From contig CALWYB010000016.1 in assembly GCA_944385665.1 (NCBI GenBank), positions 1-45,321 of the forward strand: a stretch of DNA of 45,321 nucleotides, read 5' to 3'. This document shows, in pieces, positions 27,294 through 36,039 of this stretch. Within the stretch, counting starts at the first letter, position 1; the number at the start of each line of letters is the position of its first letter. Both the position numbers and the translations under genes were made by a program. The stretch comes from an uncultured Oscillospiraceae bacterium (GTDB lineage Bacteria > Bacillota > Clostridia > Oscillospirales > Oscillospiraceae). The notes below the pieces were generated by a model. It was not told where the DNA came from, did no database searches, and saw nothing but the letters and a program-made list of their open reading frames with translations.

Positions 27294-28060
27294 GCTGGAC
27301 CCAGGTCTCCTATCTCTATGACGGCTCCCTGGCCGGCTTTCTCACCTGCGTGTTTGAGGCCTACACCCACCGGGAGGAACCCGCAGACTTCACCCCCTTC
27401 CATCAGGCCTGCGCCTCCTTCTACGCCCAGCGCTCCATTGAGACCGACCAGGCCAAGGCACAGCGGGTATACCGCTCCCTGGAGGGCAAGCTGGGAAAGA
27501 CCGGAAAAGACTGGCTGCTGCGGGGGTTTCTCACCTGTCTGCCCGACCGGGAGCTTTGGCTGTGGCGGTTTCTCCGCCTGGGATACCAGCGGGGTCCCGG
27601 CTTTACCCGGGACCTGACCAACCCGGCGGTGTGTCAGATTCACAAGGCGGTGCTGGCCCTCAACAGCGAGGCCCACCAGTTTACCGGCTTCGTCCGCTTC
27701 TCCCAGCTGGAGGGGGTGCTGGTGGGGACCATCACCCCCAAAAACCGGGTGCTGCCCCTGCTGCGCCTCCACTTCTGCTCCCGCCTGCCCCAGGAGCAGT
27801 TTCTCCTCTACGACAAGGCCCACCGGGAGGCGTTGGTCCATACCCCAGGAAAGTGGGCCATCCTGCCTATGGAGGATTTCCAAATGGGGCAGGCAGATCA
27901 GGAGGAGCTGGCCTACCGGAAGATGTGGCGCAGCTTTTATCACACCATCTCCATCGAGGGGCGCTATAACCCCAGGTGCCGCATGACCCATATGCCCAAG
28001 CGGTACTGGGGGGATATGACGGAGTTTGCCCCACCGGAGCAGGAGGCGCTGGAGGAATAA
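27290..28060 (+). CDS. Partner protein of the radical SAM DNA-metabolism pair (DUF4130-like)
   Basis: A 256-residue soluble protein starting MSWTQVSYLYDGSLAGFLTC. The features YDGSLAGFL..., HQFTGFVRF and the C-terminal RMTHMPKRYWGDMTEF fit the uncharacterised protein family (DUF4130) that is almost always encoded beside the radical SAM protein above; a role in DNA metabolism is inferred only from that pairing. Translation is coupled to the upstream gene through the ATGA overlap. No known catalytic motif is recognised. Confidence 0.8.
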   Translation: MSWTQVSYLYDGSLAGFLTCVFEAYTHREEPADFTPFHQACASFYAQRSIETDQAKAQRVYRSLEGKLGKTGKDWLLRGFLTCLPDRELWLWRFLRLGYQRGPGFTRDLTNPAVCQIHKAVLALNSEAHQFTGFVRFSQLEGVLVGTITPKNRVLPLLRLHFCSRLPQEQFLLYDKAHREALVHTPGKWAILPMEDFQMGQADQEELAYRKMWRSFYHTISIEGRYNPRCRMTHMPKRYWGDMTEFAPPEQEALEE

Positions 28061-28064
28061 GAAA

Positions 28065-28103
28065 ACAGCGGACCGATCAGAGCCCATCTGGTCGGTCCGC
28101 TGT
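28065..28103. terminator. Shared stem-loop terminator between converging operons
   Basis: A 12-pair perfect outer stem (28065-28076 with 28092-28103) continues with CAGA/TCTG. On the minus strand it is followed by TTTTC, serving the GtrA operon; on the plus strand the T-run is weak. Confidence 0.75.
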
Positions 28104-28117
28104 GCGTTTCTGTTCCG

Positions 28118-28558
28118 TCAGCGCTGCTTGAAGGCGAAAAAGCGCTGGCCAAAGTAGTTGAGAATGACGAAAAGTCCCGAGCCGGCCAGCATGGTCAGGT
28201 TGCCCTGGAGCTGCTCGCTCAGCCCCCAGCCGGAGAGAACCCAGGCCACGGCGGGCTTGGCCAGGCCGTAGGCCACCAGCCAGCACACCGAGATGTTCAC
28301 CACAAAGCGCAGCACCACACCCGCGCCCTTCTCATGATTGCGGAAGGTAAAGTGCTTGTTGAGGAAGAAGCTGACGATGCTGCCGATGATGTAGTTGGCC
28401 GCTGAGGAGATCCAATAGCCCGCATCGCCCCAGGTGTGCAGCCCGGCCAGATTGTACAGGCCGAACATCACTCCGTAGCCTACCAGGGTGTTGATGACGC
28501 CCACCACAATAAAGCGGAAGAAGGTGGGGTCGAAGATCTTTTTCAGCTTATCGGTCAT
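28118..28558 (-). CDS. GtrA-family membrane protein
   Basis: A 146-residue protein with four hydrophobic segments. The opening FFRFIVVGVINTLVGYGVMF and the C-terminal GNLTMLAGSGLFVILNYFGQRFFAF are typical of GtrA/DPMS proteins, proposed to flip undecaprenyl-phosphate-linked sugars or to anchor glycosyltransferases. GGAGG lies eight bases before the ATG at 28558. It overlaps the GT2 gene by 11 bases and is last in the operon, suggesting it moves the lipid-linked sugar made by that enzyme. Confidence 0.87.
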   Translation of the reverse strand: MTDKLKKIFDPTFFRFIVVGVINTLVGYGVMFGLYNLAGLHTWGDAGYWISSAANYIIGSIVSFFLNKHFTFRNHEKGAGVVLRFVVNISVCWLVAYGLAKPAVAWVLSGWGLSEQLQGNLTMLAGSGLFVILNYFGQRFFAFKQR

Positions 28559-29507
28559 CCTGCTTGCCTCCGCACTCCTGAGAGATAATGAACCGGGGCC
28601 GGTCCTTGATCTCCTCGTAGATTTTGGCGATGTAGTAGCCGATGATACCCAGGCAGATCATCAGAATACTGCCGATGAGCAACAGAAGCAAAATGACCGT
28701 GGTAAAGCCTTCCAGGGCCTGTCCGCTGATCTTCTGCCACAGGGACCAGCCGCCCAGCACCAGAGAACATAAAAACACCAGCACACCCAGGAAGGTGACG
28801 ATCTGCAATGGTGCGGTGGAGAAGGCGGCCAGGTTGGTGATGGCGTAGCGCACCAGGGAGCGGATGGACCACTTGGACTCTCCCGCCGCCCGGGGCTGCA
28901 CCTCAAACTCCACCTGGGTGGTCTCAAAGCCGATCCAGGAGGACAGAGCCCGGAAGAAGGCGTTCTTCTCCCGCATGGCCACCAGCACATCCACCGCCCG
29001 GCGGTCCAGGAGCTTGAAGTCGGAGGCCCGGGACATGTCGATCTTGGTGGCGCTGCTGATAAAGTGGTAGAAGGTCTTGGCCGCCAGGGTGTGCAGGGGG
29101 CTCTCCTTGCCCCGGGTCACCTTCACTCCCTCCACCACCTGGTAGCCCTGCTGCCACAGGCGGTACATCTCCACGATCTTCTCCGGCGGGTGCTGCAAAT
29201 CACAGTCCAGCACCACGCAACAGTCCCCCTTGGCCTGGGCCAGACCGGCGAAGATGGCGGCCTCCTTGCCAAAGTTCCGGGAGAAGCACACCCCCCGCAC
29301 CTGCGGGTGCCGGGCAACCTGTGCCTCAATGGCCTTCCAGGTCCCATCCCGGGAGCCGTCATTGACAAAGAGGATTTCGTGGCGGATCCCTGCCTTCTCC
29401 AACAGCGGACCGATGGTGTCCGCTGCCAGAGGCACGGAGTCCTGCTCGTTATAGGCAGGCAGCACCACTGTCAGCAGGCCATCCCGCACAGTCTTCTGTG
29501 TATCCAT
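28548..29507 (-). CDS. GT2 glycosyltransferase, GtrB/DPM1-type
   Basis: A 319-residue enzyme: an N-terminal GT-A domain (VVLPAYNEQDSV, FVNDGSRDGTW, the metal-binding DCDLQHPPE) followed by two C-terminal membrane helices (LQIVTFLGVLVFLCSLVLGG and a second near residue 275). Such proteins transfer a sugar from a nucleotide donor to undecaprenyl phosphate at the inner face of the membrane. The ATG at 29507 has AGGAGA upstream; longer in-frame starts lack a site. Four bases separate it from the GtrII gene. Confidence 0.9.
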   Translation of the reverse strand: MDTQKTVRDGLLTVVLPAYNEQDSVPLAADTIGPLLEKAGIRHEILFVNDGSRDGTWKAIEAQVARHPQVRGVCFSRNFGKEAAIFAGLAQAKGDCCVVLDCDLQHPPEKIVEMYRLWQQGYQVVEGVKVTRGKESPLHTLAAKTFYHFISSATKIDMSRASDFKLLDRRAVDVLVAMREKNAFFRALSSWIGFETTQVEFEVQPRAAGESKWSIRSLVRYAITNLAAFSTAPLQIVTFLGVLVFLCSLVLGGWSLWQKISGQALEGFTTVILLLLLIGSILMICLGIIGYYIAKIYEEIKDRPRFIISQECGGKQDDR

Positions 29508-29511
29508 GGAT

Positions 29512-31113
29512 TCATCTCCTGTTTTCATAGGCGATCTCATAGTCGCTCTTGGGGGTGTACTCCTCCTGGATCTTCACCACGATCCGGCCGTCTACCTTCT
29601 GGACGCTGCCGTCGGCGGGGTACAGGGGCATGTTCCGGAACTCCTGGGATTGGGACACCTCCAGCATGACCTCCTCCTCCGGCTCCTCTACGGGGAGATT
29701 GAGCCAGTCCTGGAGATAATAGTAGATGTGCTTGTTGAGGGGGATCACCGTATTCAGAGGGACGCTGTAATGGTCCACCAGGGCGTAGCTCTCAATCTGG
29801 GAGTAGATCCGGTCCACCGGGAAGGAGCCGATGATAACGATCTCCTCCTCCCCTGTGTAGCCCGGACAGCTTTCGATCCGCTCCATGAGTCGGGTGGCGT
29901 AGCTTAGGGTGGCACGGTGGGCCTGCTCCGAGGCGGTATAGAGGATGTTATTGATGTTGGCGCCGTAGAGGGTCAGGCAGACCATGCAGGCCGCCAGTGC
30001 CCAGGACACGCTGACCCCCGCCTTCGGCCGGGGCAGCAGGCTCAGGCCCAGGTCGGCACACAGCAGCACCGCGGCGTACACCAGCACATAGGGGTACTTC
30101 ATAATGGGAGTGGCGTCGGAGTAGGGAGCGATGATCTGGGCAAAGCCCACCGCCGCGGGCAGCAGCAGGAGCATGACCACAGCGCCCGCTACCCGCCAGA
30201 TCTCCTTCCACAGGGAGCGGCGCACCAGAATGGCAAAGAAGCACACCGCCGCCAGCACAGCGGCCAGCATGTTGAGTCCCACAAACAGCGGGGTGGTAAA
30301 GGCGCTGGACGAGCCGGGGATCAGGAAAAATACCACCACCTGCTTATAGGTGGACAGCAGCAGGGAGGGCAGCTGGGCGATGGGGTAGCCGCCGCCGGCC
30401 TGGCTCATGCCCAGATAGTCCAGCAGCTCCAGGCCCTTTACCTTCAGGAAGATCTGGAGGATGACATAGTAGAGCACAGCCCCCACCGCCAGGAAGGCCA
30501 GCAGGCGCACGCCCAGCAGAGCCGTGGCCTTACACTGGGTGCGGTGGCTGAGGCACTGCTTCAGAATCAGCAGCACCGACAGGGCCACCGCCACGGCGGC
30601 GTAGGCCTGATAAATGCCCATGGCCAGGGCAAGCAGCACGCTGCCGCCCACCGCCCACGGCCAGCTCCGCTTGGCCAGCGCCACCGACAAGACCGCCAGG
30701 AAAATGGCCAGGCAGTAGGCCGAGGCTGTAAACATATAGAGGAAGGTATAGCCCATGCAGGGGAAAGCGGCCATGCTCACCCCCAGCAGGGCGGACAGAG
30801 CCCGGCTGCGCAGGCCCAGCACTCCCACGATCCCCGCCGCCGCCAGGGCCAGGAACACCATAGCGAAAAAGCCGATGAGGGCGGGCATCTGGGTAAAGGT
30901 ATTCAGCGCCGAGGCATAGTGGAGAAACCACCGCCCCGATACCGTCATCTGCTGGGGGTCAAAGACCCGGCTGATGCCGTCGAAGTTGGGGATGATATTG
31001 GTAAACGCAAACAGGTGCACCAAATAACCCGAAACAAAGCAGGCCAGGAAAGCGGCCCGCTGGGGGGACGAGGTGCGCTGAAACAGATTTCCGACAATGC
31101 GGTCAAGGGGCAT
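29512..31113 (-). CDS. GtrII-type integral membrane glucosyltransferase-like protein
   Basis: A 533-residue protein with about ten membrane segments and a C-terminal soluble tail. The N-terminal VSGYLVHLFAFTNIIPNFDGISRVFD and FPCMGYTFLYMFTASAYCLAIFLA resemble GtrII-type (glucosyl_transferase II) proteins, which take sugar from undecaprenyl-phosphate on the outer face and add it to a surface polymer. GGAGGT precedes the ATG at 31113. With GtrA and the GT2 enzyme downstream it completes a gtrABC-like set, known for modifying teichoic acids or O-antigens. The acceptor is unknown. Confidence 0.78.
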   Translation of the reverse strand: MPLDRIVGNLFQRTSSPQRAAFLACFVSGYLVHLFAFTNIIPNFDGISRVFDPQQMTVSGRWFLHYASALNTFTQMPALIGFFAMVFLALAAAGIVGVLGLRSRALSALLGVSMAAFPCMGYTFLYMFTASAYCLAIFLAVLSVALAKRSWPWAVGGSVLLALAMGIYQAYAAVAVALSVLLILKQCLSHRTQCKATALLGVRLLAFLAVGAVLYYVILQIFLKVKGLELLDYLGMSQAGGGYPIAQLPSLLLSTYKQVVVFFLIPGSSSAFTTPLFVGLNMLAAVLAAVCFFAILVRRSLWKEIWRVAGAVVMLLLLPAAVGFAQIIAPYSDATPIMKYPYVLVYAAVLLCADLGLSLLPRPKAGVSVSWALAACMVCLTLYGANINNILYTASEQAHRATLSYATRLMERIESCPGYTGEEEIVIIGSFPVDRIYSQIESYALVDHYSVPLNTVIPLNKHIYYYLQDWLNLPVEEPEEEVMLEVSQSQEFRNMPLYPADGSVQKVDGRIVVKIQEEYTPKSDYEIAYENRR

Positions 31114-31216
31114 GAAAGGACCTCCTTCGAATCCTGACTGCTCCGGTCTGCCCGGCCGTTCTCTGCCAGGTACGCCCGGGAGCATTTCTGTGTTTCTTTT
31201 ATGGATTGCCGTGGAT

Positions 31217-31245
31217 ATTGTAGGATACTTTGCAGAAAATTGCAA
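31217..31245 (-). promoter_or_regulatory. Promoter of the gtr-like operon
   Basis: On the minus strand TTGCAA (31245-31240), 17 bases, TACAAT (31222-31217), about 100 bases before the GtrII-like start. Confidence 0.65.
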
Positions 31246-31257
31246 GGGGAACCGCTT

Positions 31258-32895
31258 TTACGTCTCGGGCTGGAAGTAGCCGGTTCCATTTTCCTCCCAG
31301 ATTTGGCCCAGGGTCTGTCCCTGTCCGTCTGTCACCAGAAAGCTCCCCTCGCCGGTAGGTTCCAGCTGAGCCTGAATGAGCTGCTGTCCGTCATAGTAGT
31401 AGAGAAGGTCAAAGCAGTCCGGGCCATTGGTCGTCCGGTTCCACTGCTGATACATGGGAGTGGTGGGCAGCGGAGTCACACTGGGCAGCCCTTGGCCCCC
31501 TACCGCGGTCAAAAGTCCCGCAAAGGCCCAGCTGCTCTCGGTGCAGCCGTGGATATGCTCATGGTAGTAGAAGTTCTGGTCGGAGAGGTAGGTGGGCTCC
31601 AGATTCAACACTCCCACCTTGGTTCCCTCCTTCACCTCGTCCCGCTCCAGGGCGGAGAGCACCGCCTGGGCGATCTTCTGGTCCGTCTGATAGGTGTCCC
31701 GGTAGTCCTGCACCTCAGACAGGCAGGCCACCAGACACACCAGAGCAAAGGCTGCTGAGAGCCAGGGCAGAATCTTCTTCCAGCGGCAGAACACCAGTCC
31801 GGCTGCTGCATCCGCCGCCAGGGCAATTCCGGGGAACGAGGTCACTGTGCCCCGCAGGGAAAACCAGGTATTGCCCAGGATGAAAAAGGGGGTCACCGGG
31901 GCCAGCGCCAGAATCAGTCCCGCCGCCAGCGCCAGCAGACGGATGGGCACGGCACCACCGCTTTCCTCTCCATTCTGCTCCCGGCCCAGCACCAGTCCCA
32001 ACAGGGCGCAGCCCCCTGCGGCCAGCATCAGCCACAGCCACAGCCCGTTGGAGGCCAGAGCTTCGACACCGCGGACAAAGCCCTTGCCCAGCGTCAGCAC
32101 ACCGCCCTTCAGGAAGGCGTCCCGAATTTGCTCCAGCACCTGGGGCAAAAAACTGCTCCAGTAATAGGGGTCGCTGGGCAGCACGATCTCACTGCGGGCT
32201 CCGTAGGGGTTCTGGGAGGCCATTAGGGACAAAAACCAGAAGTAGAGCACCAGGGCCGCCGGCGCCCACACCGCGGCCAGACAGCGCGCCCTTCTCTTTC
32301 TCACCTCCAGCAGGGCCAGGCCCAGCACCACGGTCATGGACAGCACCGCGCTCTGTTCATAAAATCCAAAGGGCAGCAGCTGGAGGGGCAGATAGGCCGC
32401 CAGCCAGTACCACCGCCCGGTGTCCAGCCACCGGGCAAAGGCTATAGCGGCCAACCAGCCAAAAAACGACCCTACCACCACGCGGGTGGAGGCAGACATC
32501 CAGTACAGCCCCTCCATTCCCAGGGGCAGCAGGGTCATCACCACCGGAAACACCACGCCCACCGGGAAATAGCGCCGCAGCAGGCTCCAGGCCATCCCCA
32601 CGCAGGCCACGTACAACACGGAGATCAGTGCCACGCCCACCAGCATATGGTCAAAAAAGGCGCCCCAGACAAAGTAGTCGGCCATGCCGGCCAGAGGTCT
32701 GGACACCAGCAGCCCGGCGGTTTGGGCCAGGGCCAGAAAGGAAGTGGCATTCTGGAAATTGTGGTATTGGATATAGTCATCCAGCTGAGGATAGTAGCTC
32801 AGACCAAACCCGCAGTACCGCAGCACCAGCAAAACCGCCAGCACCAGCAGCACCGCGTAGAATCCCTTTCGCCTGGAAACACCGGGACGCAGCAT
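31258..32895 (-). CDS. Large polytopic membrane protein, probably GT-C-like (DUF6056-type)
   Basis: A 545-residue protein with about ten to twelve hydrophobic segments and a C-terminal soluble part of roughly 130 residues. An acidic motif in the first external loop (YYPQLDDYIQYHNF) resembles the catalytic-loop Asp pair of GT-C glycosyltransferases, and the overall look fits DUF6056-type proteins found in surface-polysaccharide loci. No specific function can be claimed. AGGAGG is upstream of the ATG at 32895. It precedes the gtr-like genes on the same strand. Confidence 0.7.
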   Translation of the reverse strand: MLRPGVSRRKGFYAVLLVLAVLLVLRYCGFGLSYYPQLDDYIQYHNFQNATSFLALAQTAGLLVSRPLAGMADYFVWGAFFDHMLVGVALISVLYVACVGMAWSLLRRYFPVGVVFPVVMTLLPLGMEGLYWMSASTRVVVGSFFGWLAAIAFARWLDTGRWYWLAAYLPLQLLPFGFYEQSAVLSMTVVLGLALLEVRKRRARCLAAVWAPAALVLYFWFLSLMASQNPYGARSEIVLPSDPYYWSSFLPQVLEQIRDAFLKGGVLTLGKGFVRGVEALASNGLWLWLMLAAGGCALLGLVLGREQNGEESGGAVPIRLLALAAGLILALAPVTPFFILGNTWFSLRGTVTSFPGIALAADAAAGLVFCRWKKILPWLSAAFALVCLVACLSEVQDYRDTYQTDQKIAQAVLSALERDEVKEGTKVGVLNLEPTYLSDQNFYYHEHIHGCTESSWAFAGLLTAVGGQGLPSVTPLPTTPMYQQWNRTTNGPDCFDLLYYYDGQQLIQAQLEPTGEGSFLVTDGQGQTLGQIWEENGTGYFQPET

Positions 32896-32973
32896 AAAGC
32901 TCCTCCTTTTATGAGAAAATCAGATCGAGCCCGGGATATTCGGACAAAATTCCCCCGCAAAGGCTTGACTTAC

Positions 32974-33002
32974 AGTTTAACATTCCCTCTCTCTGTGCGC
33001 AA
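32974..33002 (-). promoter_or_regulatory. Candidate promoter of the DUF6056-like gene
   Basis: On the minus strand TTGCGC (33002-32997), 17 bases, TAAACT (32979-32974). Box match is moderate. Confidence 0.45.
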
Positions 33003-33106
33003 TCATAAGTTTCCATAAAATCTGACCGGCTTTTCTGGGAAAATCGTACACAATCGGCCTTGTTTTTCCGTCCATCGCGGCGTTTTGTTGAATTTTCTGG
33101 ATTGCC

Positions 33107-33135
33107 TTGAAATGCTGCGGATTCTATTGTAAAAT
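33107..33135 (+). promoter_or_regulatory. Promoter of the DUF512-der-plsY operon
   Basis: TTGAAA, 17 bases, TAAAAT; transcription would start near 33142, leaving a ~150-base leader. Confidence 0.68.
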
Positions 33136-33139
33136 AAAC

Positions 33140-33290
33140 AATACCATAAAATATGTGGATGCAGGCGCAGCTGCCGCGCTTGCCTCTCTTCGGTTCTGTT
33201 CTGCCCCAACAAACGTTTTGGTTGTTGGGGCAGTGCTGAGACCGTACCAAACAACGCGCGGGTCTGTCCAAAACCCGCTGGAAAGGAGTC
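33140..33290 (+). promoter_or_regulatory. Structured 5' leader of the DUF512 gene
   Basis: The leader folds readily into successive hairpins: GGCGC/GCGC arms around 33165-33185, a perfect 12-pair stem (33201-33212 with 33222-33233, nine-base loop), and GCGGGT/ACCCGC (33258-33263 with 33273-33278) ending at the ribosome site. No T-run follows the stems, so any control would act on translation or RNA stability. It matches no riboswitch class that I recognise. The rest of the 399-base gap holds two divergent promoters and no gene. Confidence 0.45.
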
Positions 33291-33294
33291 CCCT

Positions 33295-34668
33295 ATGAGC
33301 ATGACCGTCGTGCGGCACGTGGACCCCGGCAGTCCCGCCCACCGCTCCGGCGTCCGGGCAGGGGACACCCTGCTGGAGATCAACGGCACCCCCATTGTGG
33401 ACGTGCTGGACTATAAATTTTACAGCTATGATCCCCGGCTGGAGCTGACCCTGCTCTCCCCCGACGGCACCCGGCGCACCGTCCATGTGCGTAAGGAAGA
33501 GGGGCAGGATCTGGGTCTGGACTTTGAGACCTACCTCATGGACCGGGCCCGCTCCTGCGCCAACAACTGCATCTTCTGCTTCGTGGATCAGATGCCCCCC
33601 GGCATGCGGGATACCCTATATTTTAAGGATGACGACGCCCGGCTCTCCTTCCTCATGGGCAACTACCTCACCCTGACCAACCTCTCCCAGCGGGAGGTGC
33701 AGCGCATCATCGACCTGCACATCAGCCCCATCAACGTCTCGGTGCATACCACCGACCCTCAGCTGCGGGTTGAGATGCTGAAAAACAAGCGGGCGGGGGA
33801 AAGCATTGAGATCATGCGCCGCTTTGCCGACGCCCATATCACCATGAACTGCCAGATCGTCTCCTGTCCCGGGGTCAACGACGGTCCGTCACTGGACCGC
33901 ACCTTGAAGGATCTCTCGGAAATGTACCCCGGGGTAGCCAGCGTGGCCATCGTGCCGGTTGGAGTGACCAAGTTCCGGGAGAGCCTGTGTCCCATTGCCC
34001 CCTACACCAAGGATCAGGCCGCGGCGGTCATTGCTCAGGTAGAGGCGTTTGGGAACGCTTTTCTGGAGGAACATGGCACCCGGCTGGCCTGGTGCTCCGA
34101 CGAGTTCTACCTTCTGGCCGGACAGCCCCTGCCGGAGAAATCCTTCTATGAGGACATGGCTCAGCTGGAAAACGGCGTGGGCATGCTCCGTCTGCTCCTC
34201 AGCCAGGCCGAGATGGCCTTGGATGAGCCGGAACTGGGAGAACTTGTCCCCTTCTCCGTGGCCACCGGCGTCTCCGCCGCCCCCTTTATCGATCAGATCC
34301 TGCAGAAGGCCAGGGAGCAGGTCCCCCAGCTCCAGGGCCATGTCTACCCCATCCGCAACCGCTTCTTTGGGGAGACCATCACCGTCTCCGGTCTGGTCAC
34401 CGGCCAGGACCTCATCGCCCAGCTGAAGGGGCAGGAGTTAGGGCAGCGGCTGCTCATCCCCTCCAACATGCTCCGCACCGGCGAGTCCGTCTTTTTGGAC
34501 GATGTGACGGTGGCCGATGTAGAGCGGGAACTGGGCGTCACCGTCTGCCCGGTGGACGCGGAAAGCGGCTTTGATCTGGTGGACGCCATGCTGGGACTGC
34601 CGGTGGACAGCCAGCAGCAGATTCCCCCGGGAAGCGATGGGGAATACTACCGATATAATCCCAGCTGA
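33295..34668 (+). CDS. DUF512 radical SAM protein with PDZ domain
   Basis: A 457-residue protein with a PDZ-like domain (about 1-75: DPGSPAHRSGVRAGDTLLEIN), a radical SAM-type cluster motif CANNCIFC (C88, C92, C95) and a C-terminal DUF512 region (GHVYPIRNRFFGETITVSGL). This three-part architecture is conserved in Firmicutes and cyanobacteria, but the reaction is unknown. AAAGGAG precedes the ATG at 33295. It is the first gene before der, plsY and gpsA, a conserved neighbourhood that hints at ribosome- or envelope-linked function. Confidence 0.88.
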   Translation: MSMTVVRHVDPGSPAHRSGVRAGDTLLEINGTPIVDVLDYKFYSYDPRLELTLLSPDGTRRTVHVRKEEGQDLGLDFETYLMDRARSCANNCIFCFVDQMPPGMRDTLYFKDDDARLSFLMGNYLTLTNLSQREVQRIIDLHISPINVSVHTTDPQLRVEMLKNKRAGESIEIMRRFADAHITMNCQIVSCPGVNDGPSLDRTLKDLSEMYPGVASVAIVPVGVTKFRESLCPIAPYTKDQAAAVIAQVEAFGNAFLEEHGTRLAWCSDEFYLLAGQPLPEKSFYEDMAQLENGVGMLRLLLSQAEMALDEPELGELVPFSVATGVSAAPFIDQILQKAREQVPQLQGHVYPIRNRFFGETITVSGLVTGQDLIAQLKGQELGQRLLIPSNMLRTGESVFLDDVTVADVERELGVTVCPVDAESGFDLVDAMLGLPVDSQQQIPPGSDGEYYRYNPS

Positions 34669-34710
34669 GGCCTCGCCCCGGCTGAGTCAAGAAAAGAGAG
34701 TGAGACGATC

Positions 34711-36036
34711 ATGAGACCTTTAGTTGCCATTGTGGGCCGCCCCAACGTGGGCAAGTCCATGCTGTTCAATAAGCTGTGCGGCCAGCGCCTGTCCATCGTG
34801 GAGGACACCCCCGGTGTCACCCGGGACCGGCTGTACGCCCAGTGCGAGTGGAGAAACCGCACCTTTGATATTGTGGACACCGGCGGCATCGAGCCGGGTA
34901 CCGACGACCAGATTCTCTCCTTCATGCGGGAGCAGGCGGAGATCGCCATCTCCACCGCCACTGTCATCGTCTTTGTGTGCGATGTGAAGACGGGGATGAC
35001 TGCCTCCGACCAGGAGGTGGCCAACATGCTCCTGCGCTCCGGCAAGCCGGTGGTGCTGGCGGTCAACAAGGCCGACCAGGTTGGCCGGGAGAATCCGGAT
35101 ATTTATGAGTTTTATAACCTGGGCCTGGGCGACCCCATCGCCGTCTCCGCCATCCATGGCCACGGCACCGGCGACCTGCTGGACGCCTGCTTTGAGTACT
35201 TCCCCCCTGACGACGAGGAGGAAGAGGATGACGACACCATTAAAGTGGCTATCATCGGCAAGCCCAACGTGGGCAAGTCCTCTCTGGTCAACCGGATTCT
35301 GGGCCAGGAGCGGGTCATCGTCTCCAACGTGGCCGGCACCACTCGGGACGCGGTGGACAGCGAGTTTGAAAATGAGAAGGGCAAGTTCCTCTTCATCGAT
35401 ACCGCCGGCATGCGCAAGAAGTCCAAGGTGGACGACCGCATCGAGAAATTTTCTGTCCTTCGGGCCACCATGGCCATCGAGCGCAGCGACGTGTGCCTCA
35501 TCCTCATCGACGCCCAGGAGGGCGTCACCGAGCAGGACACCAAGGTGGCCGGTCTGGCCCACGAGGCGGGCAAGGCCTGCATCATCGTGGTCAACAAGTG
35601 GGACGCCATCGAGAAAGACGGCAAGACCATGGACAAGATGCGCAAAGAGGTCATGCGGGATCTCTCCTACATGACCTATGCTCCCATCATCTTCATCTCC
35701 GCCCTGACAGGCCAGCGGGTGGACCGGCTCTTTGATCTCATCACCTACGTGAACAACCAGGCCGCCATGCGCATCACCACCGGCATGCTCAACTCCGTCC
35801 TGGCCGACGCCACCACCCGGGTACAGCCCCCCACGGACAAGGGCCGCCGTCTGAAGATCTACTACATGACCCAGATTGGCATCAAGCCCCCTCACTTCGT
35901 TTGCTTCTGCAACGACGCCCGGCTGTTCCATTTCTCCTATCAGCGTTACCTGGAAAATCAGATCCGCGCCACCTTCGGCCTGGAGGGCACTCCCATTCGG
36001 CTGACCATCCGGCAGAAGACGGATAAGGAGGGGTAA
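34711..36036 (+). CDS. der: Ribosome-assembly GTPase Der/EngA
   Basis: A 441-residue double-GTPase required for 50S subunit maturation. The first G domain has GRPNVGKSM, DTPGVTRD and NKAD; the second has GKPNVGKSS, DTAGMRKKS and NKWD, followed by the KH-like C-terminal domain (QIGIKPPHFVCFCND). An acidic linker DDEEEEDDD separates the two. Length is standard. It starts 42 bases after the DUF512 gene and ends three bases before plsY. Confidence 0.97.
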   Translation: MRPLVAIVGRPNVGKSMLFNKLCGQRLSIVEDTPGVTRDRLYAQCEWRNRTFDIVDTGGIEPGTDDQILSFMREQAEIAISTATVIVFVCDVKTGMTASDQEVANMLLRSGKPVVLAVNKADQVGRENPDIYEFYNLGLGDPIAVSAIHGHGTGDLLDACFEYFPPDDEEEEDDDTIKVAIIGKPNVGKSSLVNRILGQERVIVSNVAGTTRDAVDSEFENEKGKFLFIDTAGMRKKSKVDDRIEKFSVLRATMAIERSDVCLILIDAQEGVTEQDTKVAGLAHEAGKACIIVVNKWDAIEKDGKTMDKMRKEVMRDLSYMTYAPIIFISALTGQRVDRLFDLITYVNNQAAMRITTGMLNSVLADATTRVQPPTDKGRRLKIYYMTQIGIKPPHFVCFCNDARLFHFSYQRYLENQIRATFGLEGTPIRLTIRQKTDKEG

Positions 36037-36039
36037 CAC

